This document shows, piece after piece, positions 44,248 through 53,725 of a stretch of 64,000 nt of DNA (positions are counted from its first letter, which is position 1; every line of letters begins with the position of its first letter). The stretch is from assembly GCF_045207655.1 (NCBI RefSeq), contig NZ_CP108785.1, forward strand, positions 5,270,001 to 5,334,000. The letters run 5' to 3'. Both the position numbers and the translations under genes were made by a program. Origin of the DNA: Embleya sp045207655 (lineage in GTDB: Bacteria; Actinomycetota; Actinomycetes; Streptomycetales; Streptomycetaceae). The notes below the pieces were generated by a model. That model had not been told where the DNA came from. It searched no databases and worked only from the letters and a program-made list of their open reading frames with translations.

Positions 44248-45417
44248 GTGTCCGAACTGCTCAGCACCCCCGTCACCGCCGACCTGGTCCGCGGCGCCCC
44301 GGATCTCGAACCGCGCGCGGGCGGCGGCGTGACGCCGCACCGGCTACCGCCGTCCGCACGGGCGCTGGCCGACGCCCGGCTCACGATGGCCGAGGGCCAG
44401 ACCTCCGGAGTCCGGGTGGCGTTCTCCACGAGCGCGACCGTGGTCGAGCTGGAGGCGCTGGCGACCCGGCTCGCCTACGTCGGCGCGCCGCCGCAGCCGG
44501 CGGGTGTCTACGACCTGCTCGTCGACCGCCGGCCGGTCGCGTCCGGGACCGTCGAGGGCGGCCGGACGGTGACGATGGACATGACCACCGGGGCGGCCAC
44601 CCTCACCGAGGGGCCCACCGGGACGGTGCGCTTCGAGGGTCTGGCGCCCGGGGCGAAGGAGGTCGAGATCTGGCTGCCCTGGAACGAGGCGGTCGAGCCG
44701 GTCGCGCTCCGCACCGACGCGCCGGTGGCCCCGCCGACCGGGTCCGGCCGCAGGGTCTGGCTGCATCACGGCAGCTCCCTCAGCCACGGGTCGGTCTCCG
44801 CGAGCCCGACGCGGACGTGGGTCGCGACAGCCGCGATCCGCGCCGGTGTCGATCCGGTCAACCTCGGGTTCAGCGGAAGTGCGCTGCTCGACCCGTTCAC
44901 GGCCCGCGCGATGCGGGACACCCCGGCCGACGTGATCAGCGTGAAGCTCGGGATCAACCTGGTGAACACGGACCTGATGCGACTGCGCGCGTTCACGCCC
45001 GCCGTGCACGGGTTCCTCGACCTGATCCGGGACGGCCATCCGTCCACCCCGCTGCTGGTGGTCTCCCCGGTGCTGTGCCCGATCCACGAGGAGACGCCCG
45101 GACCCTGCGTGCCGGACATGGCCCGTCTCGCCGAGGGGCGGATCGGCTTCCTCGCCGCCGGCGATCCGGCGGAGGTCGCCGCGGGCAAGCTGACCCTGTC
45201 GGTGATCCGCGACGAACTGGCCCGGATCGTGGACGGCCGCGCCGCCACCGATCCGCTGATCGGCTACCTCGACGGTCGCGAGTTGTACGGCGAGGCGGAC
45301 GCCGAGGAACACCCTCTGCCGGACGCGATCCACCCGGACGCCGAGACCCAGCGGTCGATGGGCGAGCGCTTCGCCGACCGGGTCTTCGGTCCCGGCGGGC
45401 TCTTCGCGGCCGGCTGA
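44248..45417 (+). CDS. SGNH/GDSL-type hydrolase
   Basis: 389 residues. An N-terminal beta-rich domain (about 1-165) precedes an SGNH hydrolase domain: block I HHGSSLSHG with the catalytic Ser, VKLGINLVN (Asn block), and the catalytic Asp/His near PDAIHPDA. Such enzymes cleave esters. No signal peptide is visible, so cytoplasmic processing of the imported substrate is likely. GGAGAGAAG lies before the GTG. It is 41 bases after the transporter gene, in the same operon. Confidence 0.88.
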   Translation: MSELLSTPVTADLVRGAPDLEPRAGGGVTPHRLPPSARALADARLTMAEGQTSGVRVAFSTSATVVELEALATRLAYVGAPPQPAGVYDLLVDRRPVASGTVEGGRTVTMDMTTGAATLTEGPTGTVRFEGLAPGAKEVEIWLPWNEAVEPVALRTDAPVAPPTGSGRRVWLHHGSSLSHGSVSASPTRTWVATAAIRAGVDPVNLGFSGSALLDPFTARAMRDTPADVISVKLGINLVNTDLMRLRAFTPAVHGFLDLIRDGHPSTPLLVVSPVLCPIHEETPGPCVPDMARLAEGRIGFLAAGDPAEVAAGKLTLSVIRDELARIVDGRAATDPLIGYLDGRELYGEADAEEHPLPDAIHPDAETQRSMGERFADRVFGPGGLFAAG

Positions 45418-45460
45418 GCCGCCGTCCCCGGAATCCCGGGAAGCCGCATCGGCCGACTTT

Positions 45461-45481
45461 CAATACGTAACTACCGTATCG
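45461..45481. promoter_or_regulatory. TetR-type operator, site 2
   Basis: AATACG and CGTATC around TAACTAC, 25 bases before the M24 start. It matches site 1 at 38978-38998 at 17 of 21 positions (shared ATACG...TACCGTATCG). Confidence 0.7.
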
Positions 45482-45505
45482 TTAATTTGGAGAGGATTCA
45501 GAGGA

Positions 45506-46780
45506 ATGCATGGTGAGCTGACCAAGTCGTCACACGCGATGACGCCCGCGGACGTCGCGGAGTACGAGGGGCGCATCGCCGCCGTCCGCGCGAGAATGCG
45601 CGAGCGCGGTCTCGACACGGTCGTCGTCGGCGACCATCCCTACGGCCTCGAGGACGGCTTCCGCTACAGCGCCTACCTCAGCGGGTTCGGCCTCAAGTGG
45701 CCGCTGTACCACAGCATCGTCATCGTCCCCGCCGAGGGACAGGTGACCCTGGTGGTTTCGCCCGGTCCCGGCGGCGGCGTCGCGGCGAAGGCCGCCGACC
45801 GCACCTGGATCACCAACATCGTCAGCACGGTCGCGACGACCGCCGAGGAGAAGGCGCGGACCTTCTTCGGCCTTCTCGGCGCCTCGTACGACGAGGATGT
45901 CGTGGCCGCGCTCAAGCAGTCCGGCCTGGAGCGTGGCCGGATCGGCACCGTCGGCACCTGGCCGGGCATCGACGCCACCCGCACGGCGCTGCCGCAGGCG
46001 AGCTTCGAGGTGGCCGACGCGGTGCTCAAGGACGTGGCGCTCACGATCAACTCGGCGTACGAGGAGGTCCAGCTGACCTACTGCCAGCGAGCCGCCGAGG
46101 CGACGATGCGGACGCTGATGGAGACCGCCCAGCCGGGCGCCCTCTACTCCGAGGTGTTCACCGCGATGTGGCACAAGCTGATCGATCTGGAGTGCAACGC
46201 CTACCCGCTCTTCTCCGTGATGTCCGGCGAGGGTACCCCGTGGTGGCCCTTCGACGACCGTTACACGCTGCCGGATGCCCGGATCCGGGAGGGCGACCTG
46301 ATCGGTGGCGAACTGCCGGTCTCGCACCGCGGCTGGCACGTGCAGTTCTGTCGCACCTGGGTCGTCGGCGACCGGCCGACGCCGTCCCAGCGGCACCTGC
46401 TCGACGGGCTGCGGGCGGTGCAGGAGGTGATGCGCGAGCGCCTGCGCGAGGGGATCACCGGCGACGCGATGTGGAGGATCACCCTGGACGCCTGCGAGCG
46501 TTTCGACTTCGAGCCGATCGCCCGGTCCGGGCACTGGATCGGCTACTGGTCCGCCGGCGACCTCGGCAAGGACCCGGGCGACCGGCGCGACGGCCAGTTC
46601 CAGGAGACGACGCTCCAGTTCATGCCGAACAACCCCAAGACGGTGGAGGACGGGATGGCCGTGGTCATCCATCCGACGCTGGTGCACCGGCCGACGAACC
46701 GGTTCGGCATCCTGGGCGACACGGGCATCTTCCGCAACGGCCGCCTGGAGTATCTGACGGCTCCGCGCGAGGACTGGTGA
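45506..46780 (+). CDS. M24-fold hydrolase (creatinase/prolidase-like)
   Basis: 424 residues. An N-terminal creatinase domain (about 20-180: RIAAVRARMRERGLDTVVVGD) and a pita-bread C-terminal domain are evident. The usual metal ligands are mostly replaced: the first Asp region reads GGELPVSHRG, the second VQFCRT, and the Glu of the EPG motif is His (VVIHPTL). Only the His of GHWIGY is clear. It may therefore be a non-metallo hydrolase or lyase of the creatinase type. The stop overlaps the tetR gene (GTGA). Confidence 0.85.
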   Translation: MHGELTKSSHAMTPADVAEYEGRIAAVRARMRERGLDTVVVGDHPYGLEDGFRYSAYLSGFGLKWPLYHSIVIVPAEGQVTLVVSPGPGGGVAAKAADRTWITNIVSTVATTAEEKARTFFGLLGASYDEDVVAALKQSGLERGRIGTVGTWPGIDATRTALPQASFEVADAVLKDVALTINSAYEEVQLTYCQRAAEATMRTLMETAQPGALYSEVFTAMWHKLIDLECNAYPLFSVMSGEGTPWWPFDDRYTLPDARIREGDLIGGELPVSHRGWHVQFCRTWVVGDRPTPSQRHLLDGLRAVQEVMRERLREGITGDAMWRITLDACERFDFEPIARSGHWIGYWSAGDLGKDPGDRRDGQFQETTLQFMPNNPKTVEDGMAVVIHPTLVHRPTNRFGILGDTGIFRNGRLEYLTAPREDW

Positions 46781-47376
46781 ACCCGGCCGTCGGCCGGCCC
46801 CGGCGCTCCGGCGCCGACGACGCGATCCTCCGCGCCGGACGCGAGCTCATGACCGAGCGCGGACACGCGGGCTTCTCGATGGACGAGGTGGCCCGCCGCG
46901 CCGGGGTCGGCCGGCAGAGCGTCTACCGGCGGTGGCCGTCGAAGTCGGCGCTCGTCGTCGCGGCGATGACCTCGGCCGGAACCGACGCGGAGGTCTTCGC
47001 GGACACGGGCTCGTTCGCGGGTGACCTCCGCTGCGGCCTGGAGGCGATGCGTGCGCTCTACCACGCGTCGAGCGCCGAGCTCTTCGCCGACGTCTACTTC
47101 GCGATGGCCGGCGACCCGGTCGCCCGGGACCTGTTCAACGAGCATCACATACGGCCGCGGCGACGCTCCCTGGCACGTGCGATCTCGCGGGCGATCGAGC
47201 GCGGCGAGTTGGTGCCGGACACCGACGTCTCGACGGTGATCGATCTCGTCTCGGGTCCGTTCCTCTACCGGCGGCTGATCGCCGCCGACGACCTTCGCGA
47301 CTCGCTCGTCGAGGCGAGCGTGGATGCGGTCGTGCTGTTGTACGGCGCCCACCGCACGTCCGGGGTCGTCAGCTGA
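46777..47376 (+). CDS. TetR family regulator (first of two paralogues)
   Basis: 199 residues. Helix-turn-helix: DAILRAGRELMTERGHAGFSMDEVARRAGVGRQSVYRRWPSK. A ligand-binding helical domain follows (DTGSFAGDLRCGLEAM, GPFLYRRLI). The GTG start overlaps the M24 stop (GTGA), so the two are co-translated and probably autoregulated through site 2. A close paralogue lies at 53726. Its 3' end overlaps the convergent pucR gene by 8 bases. Confidence 0.92.
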   Translation: MNPAVGRPRRSGADDAILRAGRELMTERGHAGFSMDEVARRAGVGRQSVYRRWPSKSALVVAAMTSAGTDAEVFADTGSFAGDLRCGLEAMRALYHASSAELFADVYFAMAGDPVARDLFNEHHIRPRRRSLARAISRAIERGELVPDTDVSTVIDLVSGPFLYRRLIAADDLRDSLVEASVDAVVLLYGAHRTSGVVS

Positions 47377-48550
47377 CCGGCGGCTTCGGCGCGGGCGGGT
47401 CGTCGCCCGTGCCGAAGCCGCAGCAGTCCAGCGCGACCATCGACTGCTGCAGCCCCGCGTAGGTCGTCGGATCCCAACCGGTGAGCCGATGCCAGCGCTC
47501 CAGCCGGTATTTGGCGCTGTTCGGGTGGATCTGCAGTCTCCGCGCGCAGCCACTGATCGCGAAGCCCGATGCCGCGAACGCCCGGACCGTCTCGGCGATG
47601 TGCGGGCTCCGCGCGACCACCTCCGCGGCCCTCGCGGCAAAAGGCTCCAGCCGCGGCCGGGCGCCTTCCAGCGCGCAGCCGGCCCAGTCCGCGTCGAATC
47701 CGGTGACCCGGCCGGTCAGGGCGGAGCGGCCGAGCGCGTCACGGGCGTCGAGCAGACTCGCGGCCGCGCCGACGAGGCCGTCCCGGCCACGGCCGACGCC
47801 GGCGGCGCCGGTCCGGTCGCCGAAGCCGGCGGCCAGGGCGTCGGTGATCGCGGCGGCCGGCCAGCCCTGGGCGACCACCACCGCGTACTCGTCCTGCTGG
47901 ACGCCGTGGACGAGCCGGCCCGGTCCCGCGAGGGCGGCCTCGAGTGCCTCGGTCTCGGTCACCGACAGACCCGCGACGCAGGCCACGACGAACCCGCCCG
48001 CAGGGTCGAACCCGAGCCGGCCGAGGAGCCGGGCTCCCGCCGAGGCCTCCAGCGGACTGCGTTCGAGGACCTCGACGAGCCGGCGCATCAAGGCTGCGCG
48101 GGCGGTCGCGCGGTTGGTGGTCTCCGCGACGTGTGCCTCCGCCACCGCGGTACTGAGCAGATGCAGCCAGCGCCAGACGAACTCGACCTCCGCCAGCAGG
48201 GCACGCTGCTGAGTGGGCGTGCCGGCGCGGGCTTCGAGTTCGCGCCAGATGGCCGGGTAGGCGACGTGGTACGCGTTCACGACGTCCTGCAGCGGGATCC
48301 CCAGTTCGGCCCGGCGGGCGCCGAGTGCGCGGGCCTGGGCGACGTCGGTGTCCGCCGGCAGCCGGTGCGAGACCAGCCCGTCCAGGATGGCGGCGAGCTG
48401 GCCCTCGACGCCGCGCAGGTGCTCGGCGGGCGTCATCCCGGCATACCCCGGAACCTCCCGGCGGATCTGCGCGGCCACCTCCCCGGCGAACGGCCCCAAG
48501 CCGCCCCGCAGGTCGGCCAGGACCGGCGCGAGCACGGATCGATCCCGCAC
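47369..48550 (-). CDS. PucR family transcriptional regulator
   Basis: 393 residues. An N-terminal sensor region (about 1-170), a GGDEF-like central domain, and the C-terminal PucR helix-turn-helix (ETVRAFAASGFAISGCARRLQIHPNSAKYRLERWHRLTG). GAGGAG lies 6 bases before the GTG; a TTG at 48577 would add 9 residues. It is divergent from the oxidoreductase gene, with a direct repeat between them, so control of that enzyme is likely. PucR regulators are usually activators of catabolic genes. Confidence 0.9.
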   Translation of the reverse strand: MRDRSVLAPVLADLRGGLGPFAGEVAAQIRREVPGYAGMTPAEHLRGVEGQLAAILDGLVSHRLPADTDVAQARALGARRAELGIPLQDVVNAYHVAYPAIWRELEARAGTPTQQRALLAEVEFVWRWLHLLSTAVAEAHVAETTNRATARAALMRRLVEVLERSPLEASAGARLLGRLGFDPAGGFVVACVAGLSVTETEALEAALAGPGRLVHGVQQDEYAVVVAQGWPAAAITDALAAGFGDRTGAAGVGRGRDGLVGAAASLLDARDALGRSALTGRVTGFDADWAGCALEGARPRLEPFAARAAEVVARSPHIAETVRAFAASGFAISGCARRLQIHPNSAKYRLERWHRLTGWDPTTYAGLQQSMVALDCCGFGTGDDPPAPKPPVS

Positions 48551-48591
48551 GGCGACTCCTCGAGGGGCTCGTGACAATCACGAACAAGCGG

Positions 48592-48609
48592 TCGGATCTT
48601 CTCGGATCT
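48592..48609. promoter_or_regulatory. Direct repeat between pucR and oxidoreductase genes
   Basis: TCGGATCT occurs at 48592-48599 and 48602-48609, exactly one helical turn apart, in the 122-base divergent region. It is a candidate PucR binding site. Confidence 0.4.
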
Positions 48610-48672
48610 GTCCCTAGTCTACGGGGCGGCGCAGGCGAGACTCTGGTGAAAATCCCCAGAAGGGCAGAATCC

Positions 48673-51600
48673 GTGACCCAAGCCGTCGTGCCGTCGCCGA
48701 GTGACCGCTACCTCCACCTGTCCGGAACGGTCGAACTGACCGGCGTACAGGCGCTCGCCCGGATGCCGATGGACGTCCGCCGCGCCGACCGGGCCCGCGG
48801 CCGGTCGACCGCGGTCTACATCTCCGGGTACGAAGGGTCGCCCCTGGGGGGCTACGACCTGGAGCTGGCCCGGCAACGGCCGCTCCTGGAGGAGCTCGGC
48901 ATCGTCTTCCGGCCCGGGGTCAACGAGGAGCTCGCGGCGACCGCCGTCCAGGGCACCCAGCTGGCGTCGTCCCGCCCGGAGAAACGCGTCGAGGGCGTCG
49001 TCGGCATCTGGTACGGCAAGTCACCGGGACTCGACCGGGCGGCGGACGCGCTCCGGCACGGCAACCTCGGTGGCACCCATCCGCTCGGCGGCGCGGTCGC
49101 CCTCGTCGGCGACGACCCGGCCGCGAAGTCGTCGACCGTCCCCGGCGCGTCCGAACAACTCCTCGCCGACCTCGGCCTGCCGATCCTCTACCCGGCCGAC
49201 CCCGCGAACGCACTGCTGCTCGGCTTGCACGCGGTCGAGCTCTCCCGGGCGAGCGGCCTCTGGGTCGCCCTCAAGATCGTCACCAACGTCGCCGACGGCA
49301 GCGGCCGGGTGCCGATACTCCTCGACGAGTTCGACCCGGTCCGACCGGAGGTCGAGATCGACGGCAAGCCCTATCGGCACGAGGTCACCGCCAAGCTCCT
49401 CCAGCCCGCACTCACCCCGCTGGAGGAGAGCCGCAACGGGGTGCGCCTGGAGATCGCCCGGCAATACGCGGCCACGAACGGCCTCAACCGGCTCACCCGC
49501 CATCCCGGCGACCGGATCGGGATCGTCGCCGGCGGCAAGACCTTCCTGGACCTGCGCCAGGCGCTCGGCGCCCTCGGCCTCGACGAGGAGGAGCTCGCCC
49601 GGCGCGGGATCCGGCTGCTGGAGCTGCGGATGATCCACCCCCTGGAGCCGCGGATCGTCGCCGCCTTCGCGGCCGGGCTCCGCGAGATCATCGTGGTGGA
49701 GGAGAAACGGGCCTTCCTGGAGAGCGCGATCAAGGACCTCCTCTACGGCCGGACCCAGGCTCCCGTGATCACCGGGAAGACCGGGCCCGACGGCAGGGCG
49801 GCGTTCGACAGCGCCGGCGAACTCGACCCGGACCGGATCGCCGAGGTGCTCGCCGCCCGGCTCCTGGAGCACGGCGACTTCCCGAGCGTCGAGCGCTGGG
49901 CCGCCGAGCGCCGGCCGCGCCGGCACCTGAGACTGCTGCCGCTCGCCCAGCGGACGCCGTACTTCTGCTCCGGCTGCCCACACAACAGCTCGGTGAAGAC
50001 GCCCGAGGGCGCGCTGGTCGGCGGCGGCATCGGCTGCCACGGCCTGGTGCTCGGGATGGCGCCCGAACAGGTAGGCGAGGTCACCGGCCTGACCCAGATG
50101 GGCGGCGAAGGCGCCCAATGGCTCGGAATGGCGCCGTTCCTCGATCGCGCCCATCTCTTCCAGAACCTCGGCGACGGCACCTTCCACCACTCCGGCAGCC
50201 TCGCGATCAGGGCGGCGGTGGCCGGCGGCGTGAACATCACCTACAAACTGCTCCACAACGCCGCGGTCGCGATGACCGGCGGGCAGCAGGCCCAAGGCGC
50301 GATGAGCGTGCCCGCGATCACCCACAGCCTGACCGCCGAGGGCGTCGCCCGGATCATCGTGACCACGGAGAACCCGAAGACCTACCGCCGCGCCAAGCTC
50401 GCGCCGGGCGTCGCGGTGTGGAGCCGCGACCGGCTCGTGCAGGCGCAGGAGACGCTCGCGGCGACACCCGGGGTCACCGTCCTCATCCACGACCAGGAGT
50501 GCGCCACCGAACTGCGCCGCAGGCGCAAGCGGGGACTGGCCGCCGACCCGCGGGAACGGGTGCTCATCAACGAGCGGATCTGTGAGGGCTGCGGCGACTG
50601 CGGGCGGGTGTCGAACTGCCTCTCGGTACACCCGGTCGAGACGGCGCACGGGCGCAAGACCCGGATCGACCAGTCCTCCTGCAACAAGGACTACTCCTGC
50701 CTCGACGGCGACTGCCCGGCGTTCCTCACGGTCACCCCGCGCGCGCCGAAAGCGCGACGCCGGCCGACGCCGCCTGCGCCCACCGACCTGCCGGACCCCG
50801 GCCGGGGCCCGCTGACCGGACACCACACCACCCGGATCCTGGGCATCGGCGGATCCGGAGTGGTGACGCTCTCCCAGATCCTCGCCACCGCGGCGAGCCT
50901 GGCCGGCCGCACCGTCGCCACCCTCGACCAGACCGGCCTGGCGCAGAAGGGCGGCGCCGTCGTCTCCGACGTCAAGATCGGGCAGCCGGCCGGGCCAGTC
51001 GCGTCCAAGGCGGCCGCCGAGGAGGTCGATCTCTACCTGGGCGCGGACCTGCTGGTGGCCGCCGACCCGCGGAACCTGACCGCGACGCACCGCACCCGCA
51101 CCCGCGCCGTCGTCTCCACGACCCGGATCCCGACCGGGCGGATGGCCACCGACGTAACCGCCTCCTACCCCGACCCCGAGCCGCTGATCGCCGACATCCG
51201 GCGCTCCACCCGGGCACCCGACGCGGTCTTCACCGACGCACGCGCGCTCAGCCGGGCCCTCTTCGGCGACGACCAGTTCGCGAACCTGTTCCTGACCGGG
51301 ATCGCCTACCAACTGGGCGAACTCCCGATCCCGGCGTCGGCGATCGAACAGGCCGTCGAGCTCAACGGGGTCCGGGTGCAGGAGAACACCCACGCCTTCC
51401 GGTGGGGGCGCCAGTACGTCGCCGACCGGACAGCGTTCGACCGGACGCTGCCCTCCTCGGCGGACCCCACGCCCGTCGTCCCCTCGGCCGCCGTCCTGCG
51501 GATCGCCGGCCGGGTCGCGCTGGACGACGATCCACAGGTCGCCGCGCTGGTCGTGGACCGTGTCGCCGAGCTGGTCGCCTACCAGAGCGAGCGGTACGCC

Positions 51601-52170
51601 CAGCGCTACGCCGACCTGGTCCACCGGGTCAGGGAGCGGGAACAGGTGGTCCACCCCGGATCGACCGCGCTCACCGCGTCGGTGGCCCGGTACCTGCACA
51701 AGCTGATGGCCTACAAGGACGAGTACGAGGTCGCCCGACTGGCGCTGCTGCCGGAGCTGACCGCAGCCGTGGAGGCCGAGTTCGGTCCCGGCGCCCGCTA
51801 CCAGTACCGGCTGCACCCGCCGACGCTGCGCGCGCTCGGCATGAAGCGCAAGATCCGGCTCGGCCGCTGGTTCCGGCCCGTCTTCGCCGTCCTGGCGGCG
51901 CACCGGTTCCTGCGCGGCACCCGCCTGGACCCGTTCGGCCACGCCGAGGTCCGGCGGGTCGAGCGCCGGCTGATCGAGGAGTACGCCGTCCTGGTGGACC
52001 AGGTGCTCGCCGGTCTCGACGGGAGCAACCTGGAGTCGGCGCTGGCGCTGACCGAGGCACCCGACGTGATCCGCGGCTACGAGCACGTGAAACTCGCCAA
52101 CGTCGAGCGCTACCGGAAACGGACCGCCGAACTGCTGGCGGCGTACACCCGGGGAGAGGTGACCGCATGA
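48673..52170 (+). CDS. Indolepyruvate ferredoxin oxidoreductase family protein (three-domain)
   Basis: 1165 residues, the normal length for the fused single-chain form. The N-terminal pyrimidine-binding part (GYEGSPLGGYDLEL, GVNEELAATA, WYGKSPGLDRA), a TPP-binding core (FCSGCPHNSS, GGEGAQWLG), a ferredoxin-like Cys cluster at about 634-684 (CEGCGDCGRVSNC...CNKDYSC...CP) and a gamma domain (GIGGSGVVTLSQ) are all present. It oxidatively decarboxylates 2-oxo acids (arylpyruvates) to acyl-CoA with reduced ferredoxin. The GTG start follows AGAAGG. The stop overlaps the SDR gene (ATGA). Confidence 0.93.
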   Translation: MTQAVVPSPSDRYLHLSGTVELTGVQALARMPMDVRRADRARGRSTAVYISGYEGSPLGGYDLELARQRPLLEELGIVFRPGVNEELAATAVQGTQLASSRPEKRVEGVVGIWYGKSPGLDRAADALRHGNLGGTHPLGGAVALVGDDPAAKSSTVPGASEQLLADLGLPILYPADPANALLLGLHAVELSRASGLWVALKIVTNVADGSGRVPILLDEFDPVRPEVEIDGKPYRHEVTAKLLQPALTPLEESRNGVRLEIARQYAATNGLNRLTRHPGDRIGIVAGGKTFLDLRQALGALGLDEEELARRGIRLLELRMIHPLEPRIVAAFAAGLREIIVVEEKRAFLESAIKDLLYGRTQAPVITGKTGPDGRAAFDSAGELDPDRIAEVLAARLLEHGDFPSVERWAAERRPRRHLRLLPLAQRTPYFCSGCPHNSSVKTPEGALVGGGIGCHGLVLGMAPEQVGEVTGLTQMGGEGAQWLGMAPFLDRAHLFQNLGDGTFHHSGSLAIRAAVAGGVNITYKLLHNAAVAMTGGQQAQGAMSVPAITHSLTAEGVARIIVTTENPKTYRRAKLAPGVAVWSRDRLVQAQETLAATPGVTVLIHDQECATELRRRRKRGLAADPRERVLINERICEGCGDCGRVSNCLSVHPVETAHGRKTRIDQSSCNKDYSCLDGDCPAFLTVTPRAPKARRRPTPPAPTDLPDPGRGPLTGHHTTRILGIGGSGVVTLSQILATAASLAGRTVATLDQTGLAQKGGAVVSDVKIGQPAGPVASKAAAEEVDLYLGADLLVAADPRNLTATHRTRTRAVVSTTRIPTGRMATDVTASYPDPEPLIADIRRSTRAPDAVFTDARALSRALFGDDQFANLFLTGIAYQLGELPIPASAIEQAVELNGVRVQENTHAFRWGRQYVADRTAFDRTLPSSADPTPVVPSAAVLRIAGRVALDDDPQVAALVVDRVAELVAYQSERYAQRYADLVHRVREREQVVHPGSTALTASVARYLHKLMAYKDEYEVARLALLPELTAAVEAEFGPGARYQYRLHPPTLRALGMKRKIRLGRWFRPVFAVLAAHRFLRGTRLDPFGHAEVRRVERRLIEEYAVLVDQVLAGLDGSNLESALALTEAPDVIRGYEHVKLANVERYRKRTAELLAAYTRGEVTA

Positions 52171-53003
52171 CACAGCCCGGCCGGCCCGCCCTCGCCGGCA
52201 AGACGGTGGTCATGTCCGGCGGCAGCCGTGGCATCGGACTGGCGATCGCGCTGCGCGCGGCCGCCGACGGAGCGAACGTGGTCCTGATCGCGAAGACCGA
52301 CACCCCGCATCCCCGCCTGCAGGGCACCATCCACACGGCCGCGGAGGCGATCCGGGCCGCGGGCGGAACCGCGCTCCCGGTGGTCGGCGACATCCGGTCC
52401 GACGCGACCATCGAGGCGGCCATCGAGGCCGCGGTCGAGGCCTTCGGCGGCATCGACATCTGCATCAACAACGCCAGCGTGCTCGATTTGAGCCCGACCA
52501 CCGAGGTCCGACCGAAGGCCTACGACCTGATGCAGGACGTCAACGTGCGCGGCACCTTCATGCTGAGCCGGGCCTGCCTGCCGCACCTCAAGCGGGCGGC
52601 CAACCCGCACATCCTCTCACTCAGCCCGCCGCTGAACCTGAGCCGGCGCTGGCTGGCCGCGCATCCGGCGTACACCGTCGCGAAGTACGCGATGACCCTG
52701 ACCACGCTGACCCTGGCCGCCGAGAACGCCGCCGACGGGGTCGCCGCCAACTGCCTGTGGCCGCAGACGCTGATCGCCACCGACGCGGTCGCGAACGTGA
52801 TCGGCGGACAGGAGGCGGTCCGGCGCTCCCGGCGGCCCCAGATCATGGCCGACGCGGCGTACGACGTGATCACCGGTCCGAGCATCCGGCGGACCGGCCG
52901 GACGCTGCTGGACGAGGGCGTGCTCCGTGAGGCCGGGGTCACCGACTTCACGGCGTACGCGGTCTCCGACGACGAGCCCGAGACCGACCTGTTCCTCGAC
53001 TGA
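52167..53003 (+). CDS. SDR oxidoreductase (HSDL2-like)
   Basis: 278 residues. Cofactor loop SGGSRGIGLA, then LIAKTDTPHPRLQGTI (an insertion seen in HSDL2-type SDRs), NNAS, Ser in ILSLSPP and YTVAKYAM. HSDL2-type enzymes act on fatty-acyl or similar substrates. It overlaps the oxidoreductase gene by ATGA and precedes a decayed enoyl-CoA hydratase, which points to CoA-thioester breakdown. Confidence 0.9.
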   Translation: MTQPGRPALAGKTVVMSGGSRGIGLAIALRAAADGANVVLIAKTDTPHPRLQGTIHTAAEAIRAAGGTALPVVGDIRSDATIEAAIEAAVEAFGGIDICINNASVLDLSPTTEVRPKAYDLMQDVNVRGTFMLSRACLPHLKRAANPHILSLSPPLNLSRRWLAAHPAYTVAKYAMTLTTLTLAAENAADGVAANCLWPQTLIATDAVANVIGGQEAVRRSRRPQIMADAAYDVITGPSIRRTGRTLLDEGVLREAGVTDFTAYAVSDDEPETDLFLD

Positions 53004-53079
53004 GACGCACGCGGCGAGCCCGCTGGTCCGCAACGAGGTACGCCACCGGGTCGCCACCCCCACCCCGGACTCCCCCCAC

Positions 53080-53717
53080 AACCGGAACGCACTCTCGGCG
53101 GCTCGCCGACGACCTGGAACAGCGGCTCGACAAGGCCTCTGCCGACCACCGCCTCGCTGTCGTGGTGCTCACTTCGGCGGGCGGTGTCTGCTGCTCAGCA
53201 GCCGAGGCGGCCGAGGCGGCCGACGGCGGGACGACCGAGGGAGCCGGGCGCCCGGTCGACCTGCCGCAACAGCTCCTGCTCCTCCCGAAGCCGGCGGTGA
53301 CCCGGCCGGCCCGATGCGCGCCGCCGGCCTCGGGATCGTCACGGTGGGCGACCCGGTGGGCGACCCGGTGCGCCGTGCCGACGACGTCACCATCGCCCCA
53401 CCGACGCCACCTCGCTCACAGCGCGCACCTTCGGCGCCGAGAAGGCGGTGCGGATCGAACCGGCCACCCGGGCGGGGCCGGTTCGGCGCACCGGACGAGG
53501 CCGCCGTCGGCGTGTGCGGAGCTGCTCCGGGCACACCCGCAGGGGCTCGCGGAGACCAAGGCGGTGCTCACCCGGACCACGCTGCGGCATCCGGAGGAAC
53601 ACGCCGACGCGATCATCGCGCTCAGCGCCCGGCTCCTCGGATCGGACCGGGCGCGGGCCGCAATGACCGCGTTCCCGGGCGGTAGTGTCTGCGAGGACCG
53701 GAAGCCGCGACGGAAGT
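53080..53717 (+). pseudogene. Enoyl-CoA hydratase/isomerase, decayed
   Basis: Successive pieces of a crotonase fold lie in different frames: LADDLEQRLDKASADHRLAV then VLTSAGGV, later MRAAGLGIV, then LLRAHPQGLAETKAVLTRTT and SDRARAAMTAF at the end. The oxyanion-hole region is broken by several indels. A hydratase would fit the acyl-CoA pathway implied by the upstream genes, so the pathway may have lost a step or use another copy elsewhere. Confidence 0.7.
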
Positions 53718-53725
53718 AGGACCCG

